DNA of 42,843 nucleotides from Phoronis australis (lineage: Eukaryota > Phoronida > Phoronidae). The stretch spans positions 1 to 42,843 of the forward strand of contig NMRA01000544.1 in assembly GCA_002633005.1 (NCBI GenBank), written 5' to 3'. Below, in pieces: positions 10,720 to 22,194 of the stretch. The notes beneath the pieces were generated by a model. That model worked only from the letters and a program-made list of their open reading frames with translations, did not search any database and was not told the DNA's origin. The position numbers were made by a program, and so were the translations under genes. Within the stretch, counting starts at the first letter, position 1. Every line of letters begins with the position of its first letter.

Positions 10720-12170
10720 AGCGAGTGGCTAACAGAGACTCATAGAATTCACTGGAAGTAAATTTACAACTCAACCATTAGGTTTTTGACTAAGGCTTGT
10801 ATACGTAGTAATGTATGTTTTTGCATGAGTATCTTCTATATGTACCTCTCTGTAAATAATTCTCTAAACATGTATTTTCTATCTGTAAGTAGCACTTGTG
10901 CTAATGTTTCTTTTGTTGTATCTACCCACACCCTGATTTATAATATATGCTTTACCTATACCTACACTTACCAAGTCCGGGGTTTGTTGAAAAAACTAAA
11001 TTGTGATTTAGGCCACTTATTGCCTGCCCTTTGATCTTGTAAGGAACAGTGATAACTGTACATGACTTAATTGACCACAGTTTTTTACAATCCACACAGA
11101 GGTTGTACTGGATTTTTGATAACAGTGAACTATCATTTGCAAAATTTATTTAAGGTTGGGTTTAAGATATAACTAGTTAACATTAACACAAGTGATAGTT
11201 GACTGTATTTTACAAAGGGCCTGCTTGGTACTAACACGTGAAAATGATCTACTCCCTTCACGTTGGAGATGCACCAGTCATGTCCGCATATCAACTGTGC
11301 TGTTAACCTATGTCGATACCAAACTGTTTGATTCGTGAACTGTGTTCTACATCGGTTTTTGAAGGCGAGTGTGAGTGAAACTTTTAGAAAAGGATGGCAA
11401 ATGTTACATGTGGACAGATGGTAAATTTCAATCCATTGTCTTTTGAGAATAATTCACTCACGCTTTCTGCTTTCAGTTCTTCTGTGTTACAAACTAGAAT
11501 TTCCGAACATGGATATACTGCAGATGCTCCAGTTAATAGAAGCAATAAGGACCTGGTGGGAATGTTGCTTCAAATTAACAGAGGAAAGACCAAATTTTAC
11601 ATCCCTGAAGAGTATCACGTGCTGCTTGCTAGTCACAATAATTGTAAATATCATTTGTGCACTTTTGCACTTGTCTGTCATTTGTCGTTATAGGGAAACC
11701 ATACTTTTTTAAACATATGTATGTTGTGTTATCATTCAAAAACCAGGAAACGGACAAAAAGCAAATTTTATGAATTGTATATGAGTAGTGTGCCTCATAT
11801 TCCAGATTACTTGTCTTCCCATCTCAAACACTCATCCATAAAATGAGAGTCAAAATTGTAAAAAAAACTTTCTGTAATGATTCAGTGCCAAGCGTACTTT
11901 CCGAATTACACCGTTCTGTTTTACTAATGAGGGTAGCCTGAGCAAACGCATTCAGTCCAGTCATAAGAGATTTATGTATTGTTATAAAGAAGGAGTGAAT
12001 TGTATTTTCAAAAATCTCCAACAATTCTGCAACCATCTCAAAAAGCATTCTATCACATCTTCTACATTTGAGGATAAACATGATTGTTTGTCTCCTATGC
12101 CTTACTTTCAAATTAAAAAACTACAAGACTTGTAGAATTCCAAGAAACCTGGTTTGGCAAAAATTGCAAA
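10720..12170. other. No supported gene; one 99-codon open frame
   Basis: The longest open frame is 11394-11693 (plus), starting ATGGCAAATG with a reasonable Kozak context. Its product has no recognisable domain, and overlapping frames of similar length exist on both strands, so chance is likely. No repeat was matched here. Confidence 0.4.
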
Positions 12171-12176
12171 GCATAA

Positions 12177-12359
12177 GCTTCCTTTAAACCGTCAAAGCAT
12201 AGGCCAAAAACAAGCTTGAAACATTTCTTCTGTTCCGTATGTAACTTAGAATGTAAGTTGCCAGATGAGGGAATTCAACCATCCATTCAATGTGACAGAT
12301 GATACGACTGGTTTCATTTTAAATGTGAGAATGTTACTGAGGACAATTCACCTCCGGCC
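12177..12359 (+). pseudogene. PHD-finger fragment broken by an in-frame TGA
   Basis: The frame from 12177 gives a PHD-like zinc finger: CSVCNLEC, a loop, then IQCDR, a TGA stop at 12300-12302, and YDWFHFKC. Spacing of the Cys and His residues and the WFH signature fit the family. The TGA sits where the Cys of the CxxC pair is expected (IQCDRC), so one base change from TGT or TGC would explain it. PHD fingers bind histone tails in chromatin proteins and also occur in ORF1 of some CR1-type retrotransposons, so the source may be a gene or a mobile element. The fragment ends abruptly where the inverted repeat at 12354 begins. Confidence 0.55.
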
Positions 12360-12641
12360 ACACAGTAGCCGCCCATGATTAGCAGACGACGTACTTGCCG
12401 GAAATTGCACCAGAAAATTTAGCCAGGTGTCGCCAGTGAATAATGACGTAAGGGCTTATGCGTAAGATTATAGACTATAGTACATGGACCGCCAACTCCG
12501 TATACTTTCAATGGACGAAATCTGTGATCTTACGCACAAGCCCCTACGTCATTATTCACTGGCAACACCTGGCTAAATTTTCTGGTGCAATTTCCGGCAA
12601 GTACGTCGTCTGCTAATCATGGTCGGCTTCTGTGTGGCCAG
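12354..12641. repeat. Large inverted repeat: two 115-bp arms around a 58-bp spacer
   Basis: The left arm is 12354-12468 and the right arm 12527-12641, equal in length with only about six to eight differences. Each arm, read outward from the spacer, ends in a start codon followed by near-identical codons: minus strand ATG at 12376 (MGGYCVA) and plus strand ATG at 12619 (MVGFCVA). The element is thus a head-to-head copy of a presumed 5' region plus the first codons of a THAP-like frame. A shorter, diverged copy of the arm lies near 15274. Confidence 0.85.
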
Positions 12642-12814
12642 TTGTTCGCTCATACAGGAAATGCAAAGGAATTAGCTTCCATACCATCCGAAGATCCCAT
12701 AATCGGCTGTGGGAAGAAAAGCTTATTTCTTGTGTAAACGCGAATGGCAGTTGTTTCAGAAATAAGACTTTATGCATTTGTTCTGAAAGGCACTTAGAAG
12801 ATGAACGTTTTTAA
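12619..12814 (+). pseudogene. THAP-like zinc-finger fragment, frameshifted
   Basis: The ATG at 12619 opens MVGFCVASC, resembling the CxxxC start of THAP domains, but that frame stops at 12673-12675. From about 12655 the next frame continues as KGISFH, then NRLWEEKLI, KTLCICSERH and LEDERF to a stop at 12812. This is the order of a THAP domain: Cys pair, SFH, a conserved Trp, then Cys-His near the end. A one-base shift between the halves would explain the break, and the Cys-to-His spacing is one residue longer than usual. THAP domains bind DNA in animal regulators and in P-element-type transposases. It could be a decayed gene end, a transposon relic or the first exon of a gene with a sequencing error. 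Confidence 0.45.
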
Positions 12815-12819
12815 GAGGC

Positions 12820-15260
12820 TCTGGCAGGCCTACTACTTAATCCTTTCTTCACAAATCCATTTTTGTTTTCTCCGTTTTGATGAAAACTATCTGGTAAACT
12901 TTTTGACGAAAATTGTCCGCTAAATTTCTTCCAAAGGTATTGACTCATGAATTCTTGTCCTTGCGAGGAACTTCAGCCATAGTCTAGTGAGTGAATTAAC
13001 CAAATTACTCTTCGCTGGCCCTGATCAGACGGTTGATCTAAGCAGAACGCGCACATTTGTCCAGGATTTGGACCAGCGATTTCAACAAATTCACATTCGT
13101 GTACAAATAAATAGAACGCTGGTAAAACCTTTAGCATAAATAACGATTACATTAATACTTCAGAAATAACCAACTGGACCGATTATACTCTATCTCGCAA
13201 TTTCAACAGCAGGTTACACAATATATGCCGCACAAAATCTCTCGACTGTAGTCTATGAAAATGCAACCAGCTTCTTTGAAAACATGGAACAGGAAATTAC
13301 ACCAGAGGGGTGTGAATGTTGTTTTTATTCTTCAATGTTAATTTTTTGTAAACGGGCAAATGGTTTTCAAAATTCCGCCTTAAGTCCTAACATTTCCAAA
13401 CTCAAGCCGCAAACAAAATTCTTCAATCAGTTTTGTAAAGTCCTATGCCACCTGTAGGGTACATAATGAACCAATCCCACTCCTAATGTAACAAAAGGGT
13501 CCCGTGCATACAGGATACTAAGTACTGTCCTGAAATATTACCGTATTCGCCCTAATAAGTGGCCAGGGCGATCAGAAAAATCCGCTTCAGGAAGGGGGGG
13601 CACATATTATAGCCCAAAAGTGGTCGAAACACGTTCTCTGAAACAGGTGAAATCATCAAATTTACGCTCTGTGACGAATCTGTAACCTATGACAGAGTTT
13701 CTACAAAACTGCAGTGCATTGCTATCAAACTTTGTTGTCAACTTACGAGCATTTTTCAGAAAATCCCACTGCCAAAAACTTCCTTGAATCAGGTTTCAAG
13801 CTCCTTAGCTTGGTTTAACTATATATTAATAAACCATAAAAATGGTTCCAAGTGATCAGTGCAATGCCTGCGAACGTCTAATAAATGTGTGTCATGCAGC
13901 TCCTGATTTAAACAAAGGTCTGTTTTTTTAATTTTGGTCCGGTATAAATAACGCCACAGACCTGGAAATCCAGCGAAACACTTCTACCTTACTGACAATC
14001 CCTAGTCTCAGAAAATTTGAGCATCCGGCACAAGATACTACTGATGAAATTCTGGTGATGATAATCACAGTGCTACAGTGCACACGTGCACGATACTTGG
14101 TCTATTTTTCCCTCCGTAAATGCATGAACCAAACAGATCACCAATGGCGCAAAGTTTTCGAAAACAGCTCGAATTTTAGAGAGTCCTGTTACTTTTCTAT
14201 TTATTTTCAAAACTTTATTGTGTTACTGACATTTAATTTATTCTCTGTTCAACAGAATGAAGTCACCTAATACGAATGCATTCAACACAATTAATGCATT
14301 GTAAAAACCAAAAGTTATGCTCTATCAACGTTAGACAAAATAATTACACCCCTTTCTTAAAAAATGGGTTAAAAGTTAGAAACAACGGACACAAGTTTCC
14401 ATCACTTGTAACGTCGATTTTCGATATTGATGTTGAGGAGGAACATCAGTCTGGCGACAGCTACACGGAATCGCGCGAAGGCAATGATTTTCAAAATTTG
14501 ATTCGTTTTCGTTGTACATGTATGTCTTTTTCCGTATGGTTCAAGGTTACTTCTGAATCCAGGAACAAGAACAGAAAGAGGCAGGGCTCGTGATAACGTT
14601 GGAGAACGGTAACATTTTTATAAGATGTTACACCTGTCATCCATATTGTCATCTCATCTGTTTTCATATATCCTTCCCAGATGAAAACTTGAATGAAGAG
14701 GACCTTCAGTACTTGAGTGAGCATGGTATACTGTGTTATTTATGTTGAATTCTTCAACGGTTCTTTTAGAGCCATTTTACGCTACACCTACAACCAACGG
14801 CCGTTTTAAGGGCCACTCAACACTTCCCAGAAGAACTGCTCACTTGAGAATGTTGAATTATAAACATGCAAAGGTTAAAATAGTCAAATCGTTGCAGAGG
14901 CGCATTTTTTAATTCGAACAAAATTGATATTTTTCTAAACCAAAAACGTTATATAAGTATCTTTTGCATTCACAGGTACTCTTTGGAATTTGTGCACAAA
15001 CATGCTTTCGAAGTTTTCTCAGTAGGCCTATGTGAAACATAAATCACAAACTGTCCGATAACTATGCTGCTAAATTGGGCAAGCAGACGACATAATCAGT
15101 CGGCACCGAAGTTTGAATTTTGTAATTAATTACTAGTAGCATTGCCAAAAGTACTCACAATACCAACACTTCTACTATTGAAAGACTTTGAACAGCGTTT
15201 CAATCCCGAAATTAATATTTTTCTCGTTGTTTTGGACAGTAAAGTAGATGCAAGTATTTC
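12820..15260. other. No supported gene
   Basis: Open frames up to 105 codons (14276-14593, plus) show no domain and have antisense frames of similar length. At about 13545-13625 the string 'cgtattcgccctaataagtg', followed by a run of G, resembles a solo end of a dispersed repeat, without a partner in the window. Nothing else was found. Confidence 0.45.
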
Positions 15261-15273
15261 TCGTCAAAATACA

Positions 15274-15340
15274 CTCACCGGAAACTGTACCAGAAAGGTT
15301 AGGAGAGTGGCGGCGCCTCTTGGCTAGCACGTAAGAAAAT
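15274..15340 (+). repeat. Diverged fragment related to the inverted-repeat arm at 12354
   Basis: The phrase 'ccggaaactgtaccagaaag' and, further on, 'gcacgtaag' parallel 'ccggaaattgcaccagaaaa' and 'tgacgtaag' in the left arm of the 12354-12641 inverted repeat. Identity is roughly 65-70% by eye over 60 bp. It may be a third copy of the same presumed 5' region or promoter. Confidence 0.4.
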
Positions 15341-15954
15341 GTCTGAGTTGCGAATCTGTTGTGTATAATCTATGGTTCTACTCACAAACAGAAATATTCC
15401 TGCATTGGGCCTCTAAAGTCGACATTAGTAGTTCGATATTGGCACTGTACTGGCCCACAACTACACTGGGTAATTAGTATACTGGCTTAATATGAGCCCA
15501 TCAATGGCCCTGTACATCGCCAACACAGTCTGTTAAAACTGGCTCTTTATAGGGCCGAAACCGGTTTTTGGCATTCTATAAAGCTAATGAGATAACTGAT
15601 TACGCCTATAAACATTCGAAAATCAAAAATGGAGTTCCTGCGTTTACATTTGGGTTGTTTATATGTGGAACTTTTTAGAGCTTTCTTAATAAGACAAGAT
15701 AACACCTAGCTGTACCAGAAACAAGATGGATTATTTCTGCTATAATATGCTCCTACACAGAGTTGTATTAGTTCAGTCTGAATTTGACCTCTGCTAAAAA
15801 ACTGGTCTGTTTCAGGCTTTGAAGTCGGGAGTTTAGCTTCAAACTGAAGCGAAATGACTGCATGAGAGAATCTGCTCAACATTGTAAAAACAATTCCAGT
15901 TTTTCCAATGCCAACAATGAGGCTCAAGACTGGTGGTTAAAAACAGAAAGTAGC

Positions 15955-16203
15955 GTAAGAGCACGGGTTTGTGTTAGTCAGATCAAGTCGGAAGATCAAG
16001 TCAGTTCAAGGAAGTTAATCAGGAGAATTACAGTTGAGTTGAAGTGAAGAGAATCAGCAGTTACAGCGATAGTCAATAGAGAGCCAGCTGTAGAGAGAGC
16101 AGGTTATTGAATCGACGAGTGTAACACTTGCTGAACGTGTCTCAGAAGTTCATCACAAGTCAAGGCTTCGCAGCACTGGCTGGAGCATAAACAGACATCT
16201 GGA
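15955..16203 (+). repeat. Dispersed repeat, truncated copy related to 18190-18447
   Basis: It shares with the 18-kb copy, in order, 'tttgtg' plus 'agtcag', 'gagaatcagcagttac', 'gtcaatag', 'agccagct', 'gttattga', 'cgagtgt', 'gtctcagaagtt' and 'aacagacatc'. Identity is about 75-80% with small indels. Compared with the other copy it lacks the upstream heat-shock motif and TATA-like sequence, and it stops at 'acagacatc', so the polyadenylation-signal part is missing too. Confidence 0.75.
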
Positions 16204-16209
16204 TTTCAG

Positions 16210-17720
16210 TGCATACCCTTATGCACGTGCCAGCAGCACATTCATGATCAGATGCCTTGTATGCAAACAATTTGATTTGTCTGACTTCAGGAATGTTAAA
16301 AAGTACCAAAAGTGAATGCTAAAACTGTGTTCAGCAGGCCTGAAAATAATTAACGCAACTGAGAATCTAATGTCTTCAATAACAATAACTATATTGATTT
16401 TTATGAATGGAAGATAACGGGATAGTGTAAACATTTGTCCTTGTATTCCGTCAAAATAATGACACCTTGCTTAACGAGCATTGCAGATTAACAACTATTT
16501 TTCCACATTCTGTAAGTATACATCTATAACCCAATAAACATGAAATAAATTGCTCCAAAAATGTTTTATGCATGTTTGTTGACCATGAAAATATAAGTAT
16601 AAACACCTCATTTTTCAAGTTAGCCTGCAGGAGCACATTACATTGTATGGTAATGGCGGCACCTAATTTGAATAATTAGTTTTTAGGGTTGCATTTTTTA
16701 GTTTTCATAAGTGATGTATTGCTCAGGAAGTATTTATAAGAAGAGTACAGGTGAGACATTTCTCCATTTTAAATGGTATATTGTGATTTCTATTACAAAA
16801 GTACATCTGAACTTGACAATTTGGCTGCCATTTTGTTTATGCTAATTAGATGATCAAAAATACAAAATTCGTCTTGGGAACAGGGTTGGTTGAATTTGCC
16901 ATATCTTGATTGTGTGAAAAAGTCTTGTTCCCAACTTTTAATAAAAAATGCTTCTTGAACCTTGAACAGGGCTCTTTTCAGGAAATGCGTCTAGACAATA
17001 TGGCTAAGCAGGGACTCATCTAGGATTGCAAAAGTGGGGATCCAAATTTGTGAGAAAGACGTGTCGCTTGAAGCGCGATTGTGAGTAGCACCGAAGGGGG
17101 CGAAAGTTGGGAGCGAGGGGTGTTTCCCCAATCCCGTTGAGGGAAAAATTTAACTTTTATAAAAAGAGACATTTTCCGTGCATTTTAGCACACTGTTTTT
17201 ACGTTTTTTCTTGTTCAAAGGACGACAAAGAAGAAAACTACACGTCAAAGGCTTGCTCCATTCAGGATGTCTGCATGAATGTTTCTGGATTGCAAAAATC
17301 AAGACCTGAAATCTTTTTATAAGATAAGCTGTGTAGAGTTGCATGTTAGACAGATAATTCGAAGCATGACTTCAGAACTCATGTATCTTTAAGCTCTCAA
17401 AGGAGAGGTGTATTATTTTAGTGCAGTTAAGGAAGATAGTTTAAACTGGAGAGAAAACAATGAAGTTGTTTCTGTTGACAAAGGACGTTATTACATCCGA
17501 AAATTTCAGTTGATCCATTCTTGTTGTTTTATTTACCTATTTATGAAGGACATGAAGAAATGTGTCCTTGAGAGCATGTGTCTATGTTTCATTAGAACAC
17601 GCAATACTGCAATTCATAAGTCTACGGTGAACACGAATCCTCAACAAAATCACAACTAAGGCCCACCGGCGCTCGACACAGGCGAAAACTTCCGCTCGAA
17701 AATAGGAGTGATGGCATATC
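16210..17720. other. No supported gene
   Basis: AT-rich sequence with open frames of at most 83 codons and no recognisable motif or repeat pair. Confidence 0.5.
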
Positions 17721-17727
17721 AGCCTCC

Positions 17728-17868
17728 CGTTCAGTAACGCTAGAACCTAGCTTAAAAGCAAGACTTTGCGAGATTACGCGAGATATTGCCGTGTATTTTA
17801 AATAAGAGCACGTGACCTTGACTAGCTTTTGGCTAGGTCCTAGCGTAGGTCCTAGCGTCTACTGAACG
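17728..17868. mobile_element. MITE with CGTTCAGTA termini, copy 2
   Basis: Inverted copy of the 141-bp element at 10091-10231, about 88-90% identical, with the same ends and identical length. The similarity extends a few bases beyond the core on both sides ('gcctccc' at the left, 'cac' at the right), which probably belong to the element. No clear target duplication is visible at this site. Confidence 0.75.
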
Positions 17869-18110
17869 CACTCCTGCACTCGCGCTTGTGTACCCGGACT
17901 TGACCTAATTAATAAAATGGTCTGACACTAGTTCCAGTTTAATCGCTTTTATTTTAGTGTTCTGTACCAGCAGGTACAGTAGCACTTGATTGGCATGACC
18001 CCTGAGGTCAGCCTGAGGACAGTAATGATGAATTTTTACAAGAGAATGGTAACCAATATTCTAGCATGTTAATGATACATGAAGTCTGAAACATTTAGCA
18101 ACCTGTTGTT

Positions 18111-18570
18111 TGTAGAATGATTGGGTAGATTCCGGAAAGTTCTAGAATGTGCTTGAATTGCGAAAAGTTCCAGAACAGTGTAAGAGGCTACAAATACCCA
18201 GGCACAGGTTTGTGACAGTCAGCTGAAGTTGAGTTGCAGTTGAATGCCGTTGGCGTTAAAGTCAGTTGAAGTTAAAGTTGAGTTGCAGTCAAGAGAATCA
18301 GCAGTTACGGCGTTTATTGGGTCAATAGAAAGCCAGCTACAGAGACGGCATGTTATTGAGTCAACGAGTGTCAACACTTGTTGGAGATGTCTCAGAAGTT
18401 TACCACAAGTCAAGACTACAACATTGACTGAAGCATATAACAGACATCACGTCGGCCGGAAGTTTTGTTTGATTAGACTTGAGTACGTACGCTCGAGATT
18501 AATAAAGTGATTAACTCGAACCAGTCTTTTAAGACCAAGTTTTTCGTCGCACCGAAAACTATAAAGCACC
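18111..18570 (+). mobile_element. LTR-like unit: promoter, transcribed repeat and polyadenylation signal
   Basis: The order of signals resembles a retrotransposon LTR: heat-shock elements (18130-18175), a TATA-like CTACAAATACC (18188-18198), a 230-bp stretch repeated at 15955, and AATAAA at 18501. Candidate ends are tgtag at about 18111 and aagca near 18567, but neither a terminal inverted repeat nor a second intact LTR or internal coding region is visible. It may be a solo LTR or some other dispersed promoter-bearing repeat. The 88-codon open frame inside it has no recognisable domain. Confidence 0.35.
18130..18175 (+). promoter_or_regulatory. Heat-shock element, four perfect blocks plus one pair
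   Basis: TTC(18130)cgGAAagTTCtaGAA(18147) is an unbroken array of four inverted pentamers with correct 2-base spacers, the consensus for heat-shock factor trimers. A further TTCcaGAA lies at 18168-18175, 13 bp upstream of a TATA-like sequence. By a simple estimate, twelve fixed bases are expected about 0.003 times in a window this size. Confidence 0.65.
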
Positions 18571-20640
18571 GTTTGGTAAGAACGTATCCCCTCCATGGGG
18601 AAAACGTGACAATCTTGAATGGACCACTCTGCAAATAAATGGACTACCGGGCGAGAGAGCATGCCATGTGTCCCATGCAACGCTGTTCACGAGAACTGGA
18701 ACGATAACATTCATCCACGTGACATGAGTAGTGACATATGGTCGAGTACCCAATATCTGTAGGCCTACACGACATCGAGGCCTAACTATGCTTATCATTT
18801 TCTGCTCTGTATTTGTGCCAACTCAAGATAAGTACAGTAGCTACATGTATTTGTGTGTGCTCGCAAACACTATGATTCATGCATACGAGCTTTATTCCTA
18901 GTTGAGTACCCCTATATTTGAGGTGCAAACTCGAGTTAAGTAAAGGTTGAGATTTTAAGTAAAATATCGATTTTTTAGTTTAGACTTGAACATTCAGCCT
19001 TAATGTTGGAGTCATCAAGTGCAAACCCGGATTATAAAGTTATCTATCTGATATGAATGTTGGTCCAAAGGCGACTTAGGGAAGTGACTGTTATCGCTCG
19101 CAGTGAAAGGCAAACACGGTTTATCCGGTAAATGGCGAGGCAACTTTATCACAAATGACACAATACCTAGAAAGGGAAGGCAATGTACAATTCAACTATT
19201 TCTGACTGGGAATTTCAAGATATCTTTTTTATTTTATATCACTTTATCAAGTAATTCACATCAGTGTTGCCCTGAAAAATTCCACATTTTACGTTATCAG
19301 GTAGATGGCTCAATATTCAACGTTTTTAAACGCACATGCGATCCTATGTGTCGTGAAACCGGGTATAACACTCATGGTCTCAACGAAGAAAAGATAGTTA
19401 CATCATCAATAAAACCAACGAATTTTCAATTTGTTTCGCTGTCTCATAGATCATCATCAGAACAAGTACATGTAATCAAGGTCATTTAAAATCTTGGCCC
19501 ACACATTGTACAGTAGAACTATCAAGACGCATCGTAACAACAAAACATCAATGAAAACGCTTATATTAAGAACTTCCATCTGTCAAAAGTCCAGGTAACT
19601 TGATCTGAGGAAGGGACAGAACTTTGATTTATCACGTCACAATTCCCATTTGGGTAGAGATGAAGCTGTTAGAGATCTTTGCAAATTAAGGGTGTCGCCG
19701 AAAGAATTTGTGGACGTGCTCAGGTATCTCTTTTGTATCACTATTAGTGTTAGGCACATACGGCAATTTTTTGTCAAGACTAGGGCTCTCTCGTCGTAAC
19801 AATCATTTAGATGTGAGTGGTACCATAGACCGACAAACAACGATGCAGGGCCGTAGGAAGCGGGGGCACGACCCCCCCCCCAAAAAAAAATTCAGGAGTA
19901 AGGGTTAAACCGTGGCAACCGACGGAGGTGTGAGACCGGGGACAGTCGAGAAAAGAGAGAAAATTCAAGAGAACATTTAACAACTCTGCATTAGTGCATG
20001 ACTTGCTTTTTGAGGAGCCTGGCCAAGACGAAAAATTGAGAAAGTTTGTAAAGCGAAGCTTTTGTGGAGCGTACTAATTTATTGGATGTTTAAACTCAAA
20101 TAAGTCAATTTTGCGAGTGCAAAACTATTTTTTCCAGATGCTCCTCTCTGGCAAGGGATAACGGAGACAAATTTCGCTTTATTTTTTTCTTGAAACTACA
20201 TATTACTTAAAAAACTGATGACCTGACAGATAACATCAATTGTTGTGCATTTCCATTTAGGGGCTCCGGCCTTGAAGGAGGCCATTGATGACATTAAAGT
20301 GGCCATCCTTTTTTGGTTTTTATTGAAAATTTTTTAAGGGGCCGCTCACGGAGAGAAGGTCCAACGTTGGAATCGATTACCTCTATTTTCCTGCTTTTTT
20401 GTGAAATCATGCATCCGGCTTTCATGATGAAGGAGGTCACTCCCTCCATCGGTTTCGGACCACACGACGGTGGAATGCACTGTCACTCTTTTTCCAAGCT
20501 TAATGATGTTTAGCCTTTTGTCTTAAGGTGTCCTATTTCCAGTGCTTGAGCATTGAACGTAATTTACGGTGCGTAGGTGCTTCGTTCAAATGCCAAAAGT
20601 AGGTTGGCTGCGCCTACGTACGCCTACGCCCTACTACAGT
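18571..20640. other. No supported gene; one solo transposon-like end
   Basis: The longest open frame (19103-19489, plus, 128 codons from a non-ATG start) shows no recognisable domain. At 19846-19890 'cagggccgtaggaagcgggg', followed by runs of C and A, resembles a solo terminal repeat of a DNA transposon, without an inverted partner nearby. Confidence 0.4.
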
Positions 20641-20649
20641 AATGCCCAN

Positions 20650-20697
<48 letters not shown>
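20650..20697 (+). repeat. (GT)n microsatellite beside a single-N gap
   Basis: About 24 uninterrupted GT units directly follow the N at 20649. The true length is probably not resolved in the assembly. Confidence 0.95.
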
Positions 20698-20699
<2 letters not shown>

Positions 20700-20825
20700 C
20701 GTTCAATTATTATTGTGTTCAATTGTTTCTATGATAATTCATCTGTGCAACGTTTGCCTGTTGCCGAGATACTTTTGACTCGATTTCTGAGCAGTGAAGC
20801 AAAATTTTAAAAATGAAAAGTTTAC

Positions 20826-21268
20826 CTTGTAAAAATCAAATCCAATTCGTTGTGTTGGGCAGCGAGCACTATACTTGCCAACTGTCCCGCTCTTGGCGTA
20901 TTAGCCCACTTTTTCCCGCCATCCTGACACAACATCAAAATACCCCCCTTTTTGACACCTGGTGACACTGGCATCACGTAGTACTGTAATTTCCCACGCA
21001 ACAAAGTGCTATTTTCTAGGTCGACTAAAAAGAAAAAACGGGACGTTCCATTGGTTTTAAGGCACTCGAAATTGCCCATTTGACTAAAGCAAAAACCGTC
21101 ATTGGGTAATTTGATTGTAACGTCTCCTGTTTTGGCATAGACCCAGATGCCAAAGATTCCGCTTTTCAATCCAGTGGACCTGGTTTCTTCATTCCTTGAA
21201 TGTTGACATCTATGGAGCAGGTACTCGTTTGTCTCTTTGTCATGAATAGTGTTGTTTTTCAGAGTCCA
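20826..21268 (-). CDS. Possible internal exon of an unidentified gene
   Basis: On the minus strand an open frame of 147 codons runs from an AG acceptor (21270-21269) to a good donor, CAAG|GTAAAC (GT at 20825-20824), the in-frame stop lying only across the donor. The peptide is protein-like (GIFGIWVYAKTGDV, LPNDGFCFSQMG, FFFLVDLEN, SPGVKKGGI), but I recognise no family. The pyrimidine tract before the acceptor is weak. A decayed relative of its 5' part lies at 24555-24760, with the same AG-TGGACTCTG start. It could equally be an open frame inside a repeat. Confidence 0.22.
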
Positions 21269-22194
21269 CTATCTTTAGTTACGTAACAATCGTAAAAATG
21301 TGTTCCAACATTTGCACATTTCTATTAATCAAAAAATTTATCTGCAATCTACGGGGCGCAATCACAGCAGCGCGAGACCGAGGTTGGCATTCCAGGGCAA
21401 AGTTTAAAAGTTGGCTAAGGCGAAAACGAAATGATAATTTAGAAAACTGTAGTAACGGTTGTGAGCTTTTATTTTGGACATTCACACTAAACTAAGTTTT
21501 GTCATGTCATTCATGTGGTTGTTTGGCTGTGAATGTACCTTAATGTGCAACGTTTTACTAAAAGGACATGGTTACGAGACCAAAGTGGTTATAGATTGGT
21601 GTAAAATAAAAGATTAAGTTCTGTGGAGCTTCTTTTTTCAGAAAATACATACTTTCAATGAGTTTAATGGTACAGTATTACAATAGATATTTACTTAAAC
21701 GCGCAAAGTTGTCGACAAGGTCTTACATGACCTTTTAGATCAGTTTAAGATCGATAAATGTAGTGTTTTTAGTTTACTGTTACCAAGTAAATGGTTGGCA
21801 ATATGAAAGTATTTGATTGTGAATAATATTGGCTGTAAGCGTTGACGCGAGTCGATCCAGCTCATGAAGAAATAGGTTATCCGAATATTAAATCAAACTT
21901 TGAACACAAAAGATTAGGTATGGGTGTCCATTTATGCTCTTATCACCTATCTCAGGTCGAGGTTAGGCCAAGGAAACCATATTTGGCTTAGGTGTGTGAT
22001 GGCTTTGAAAACTGAGACAGTGGTGCGGTATTTGTCCTGTTGCTTATTATTTCAAAAATCACTTGGTATCCGCTAAAGTTGTGGGACAATTCCTTCTGTT
22101 TTTTACAAAAATTACCCGATATCAACTGTCTATTAATGATGAGCCGCTTCGAAACTGACACGGGCACAGATCAGGGTGGACTTCAGTAGATATC

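Noticed and set aside
11394-11693. A 99-codon frame with a good Kozak start
   Set aside because: Overlapping frames of 89 (plus) and 64 (minus) codons, no domain, and no splice partner; chance is the simpler view.
18244-18510. An 88-codon open frame as a gene
   Set aside because: It coincides with the transcribed part of the dispersed repeat shared with 15955-16203, where the frame is not kept.
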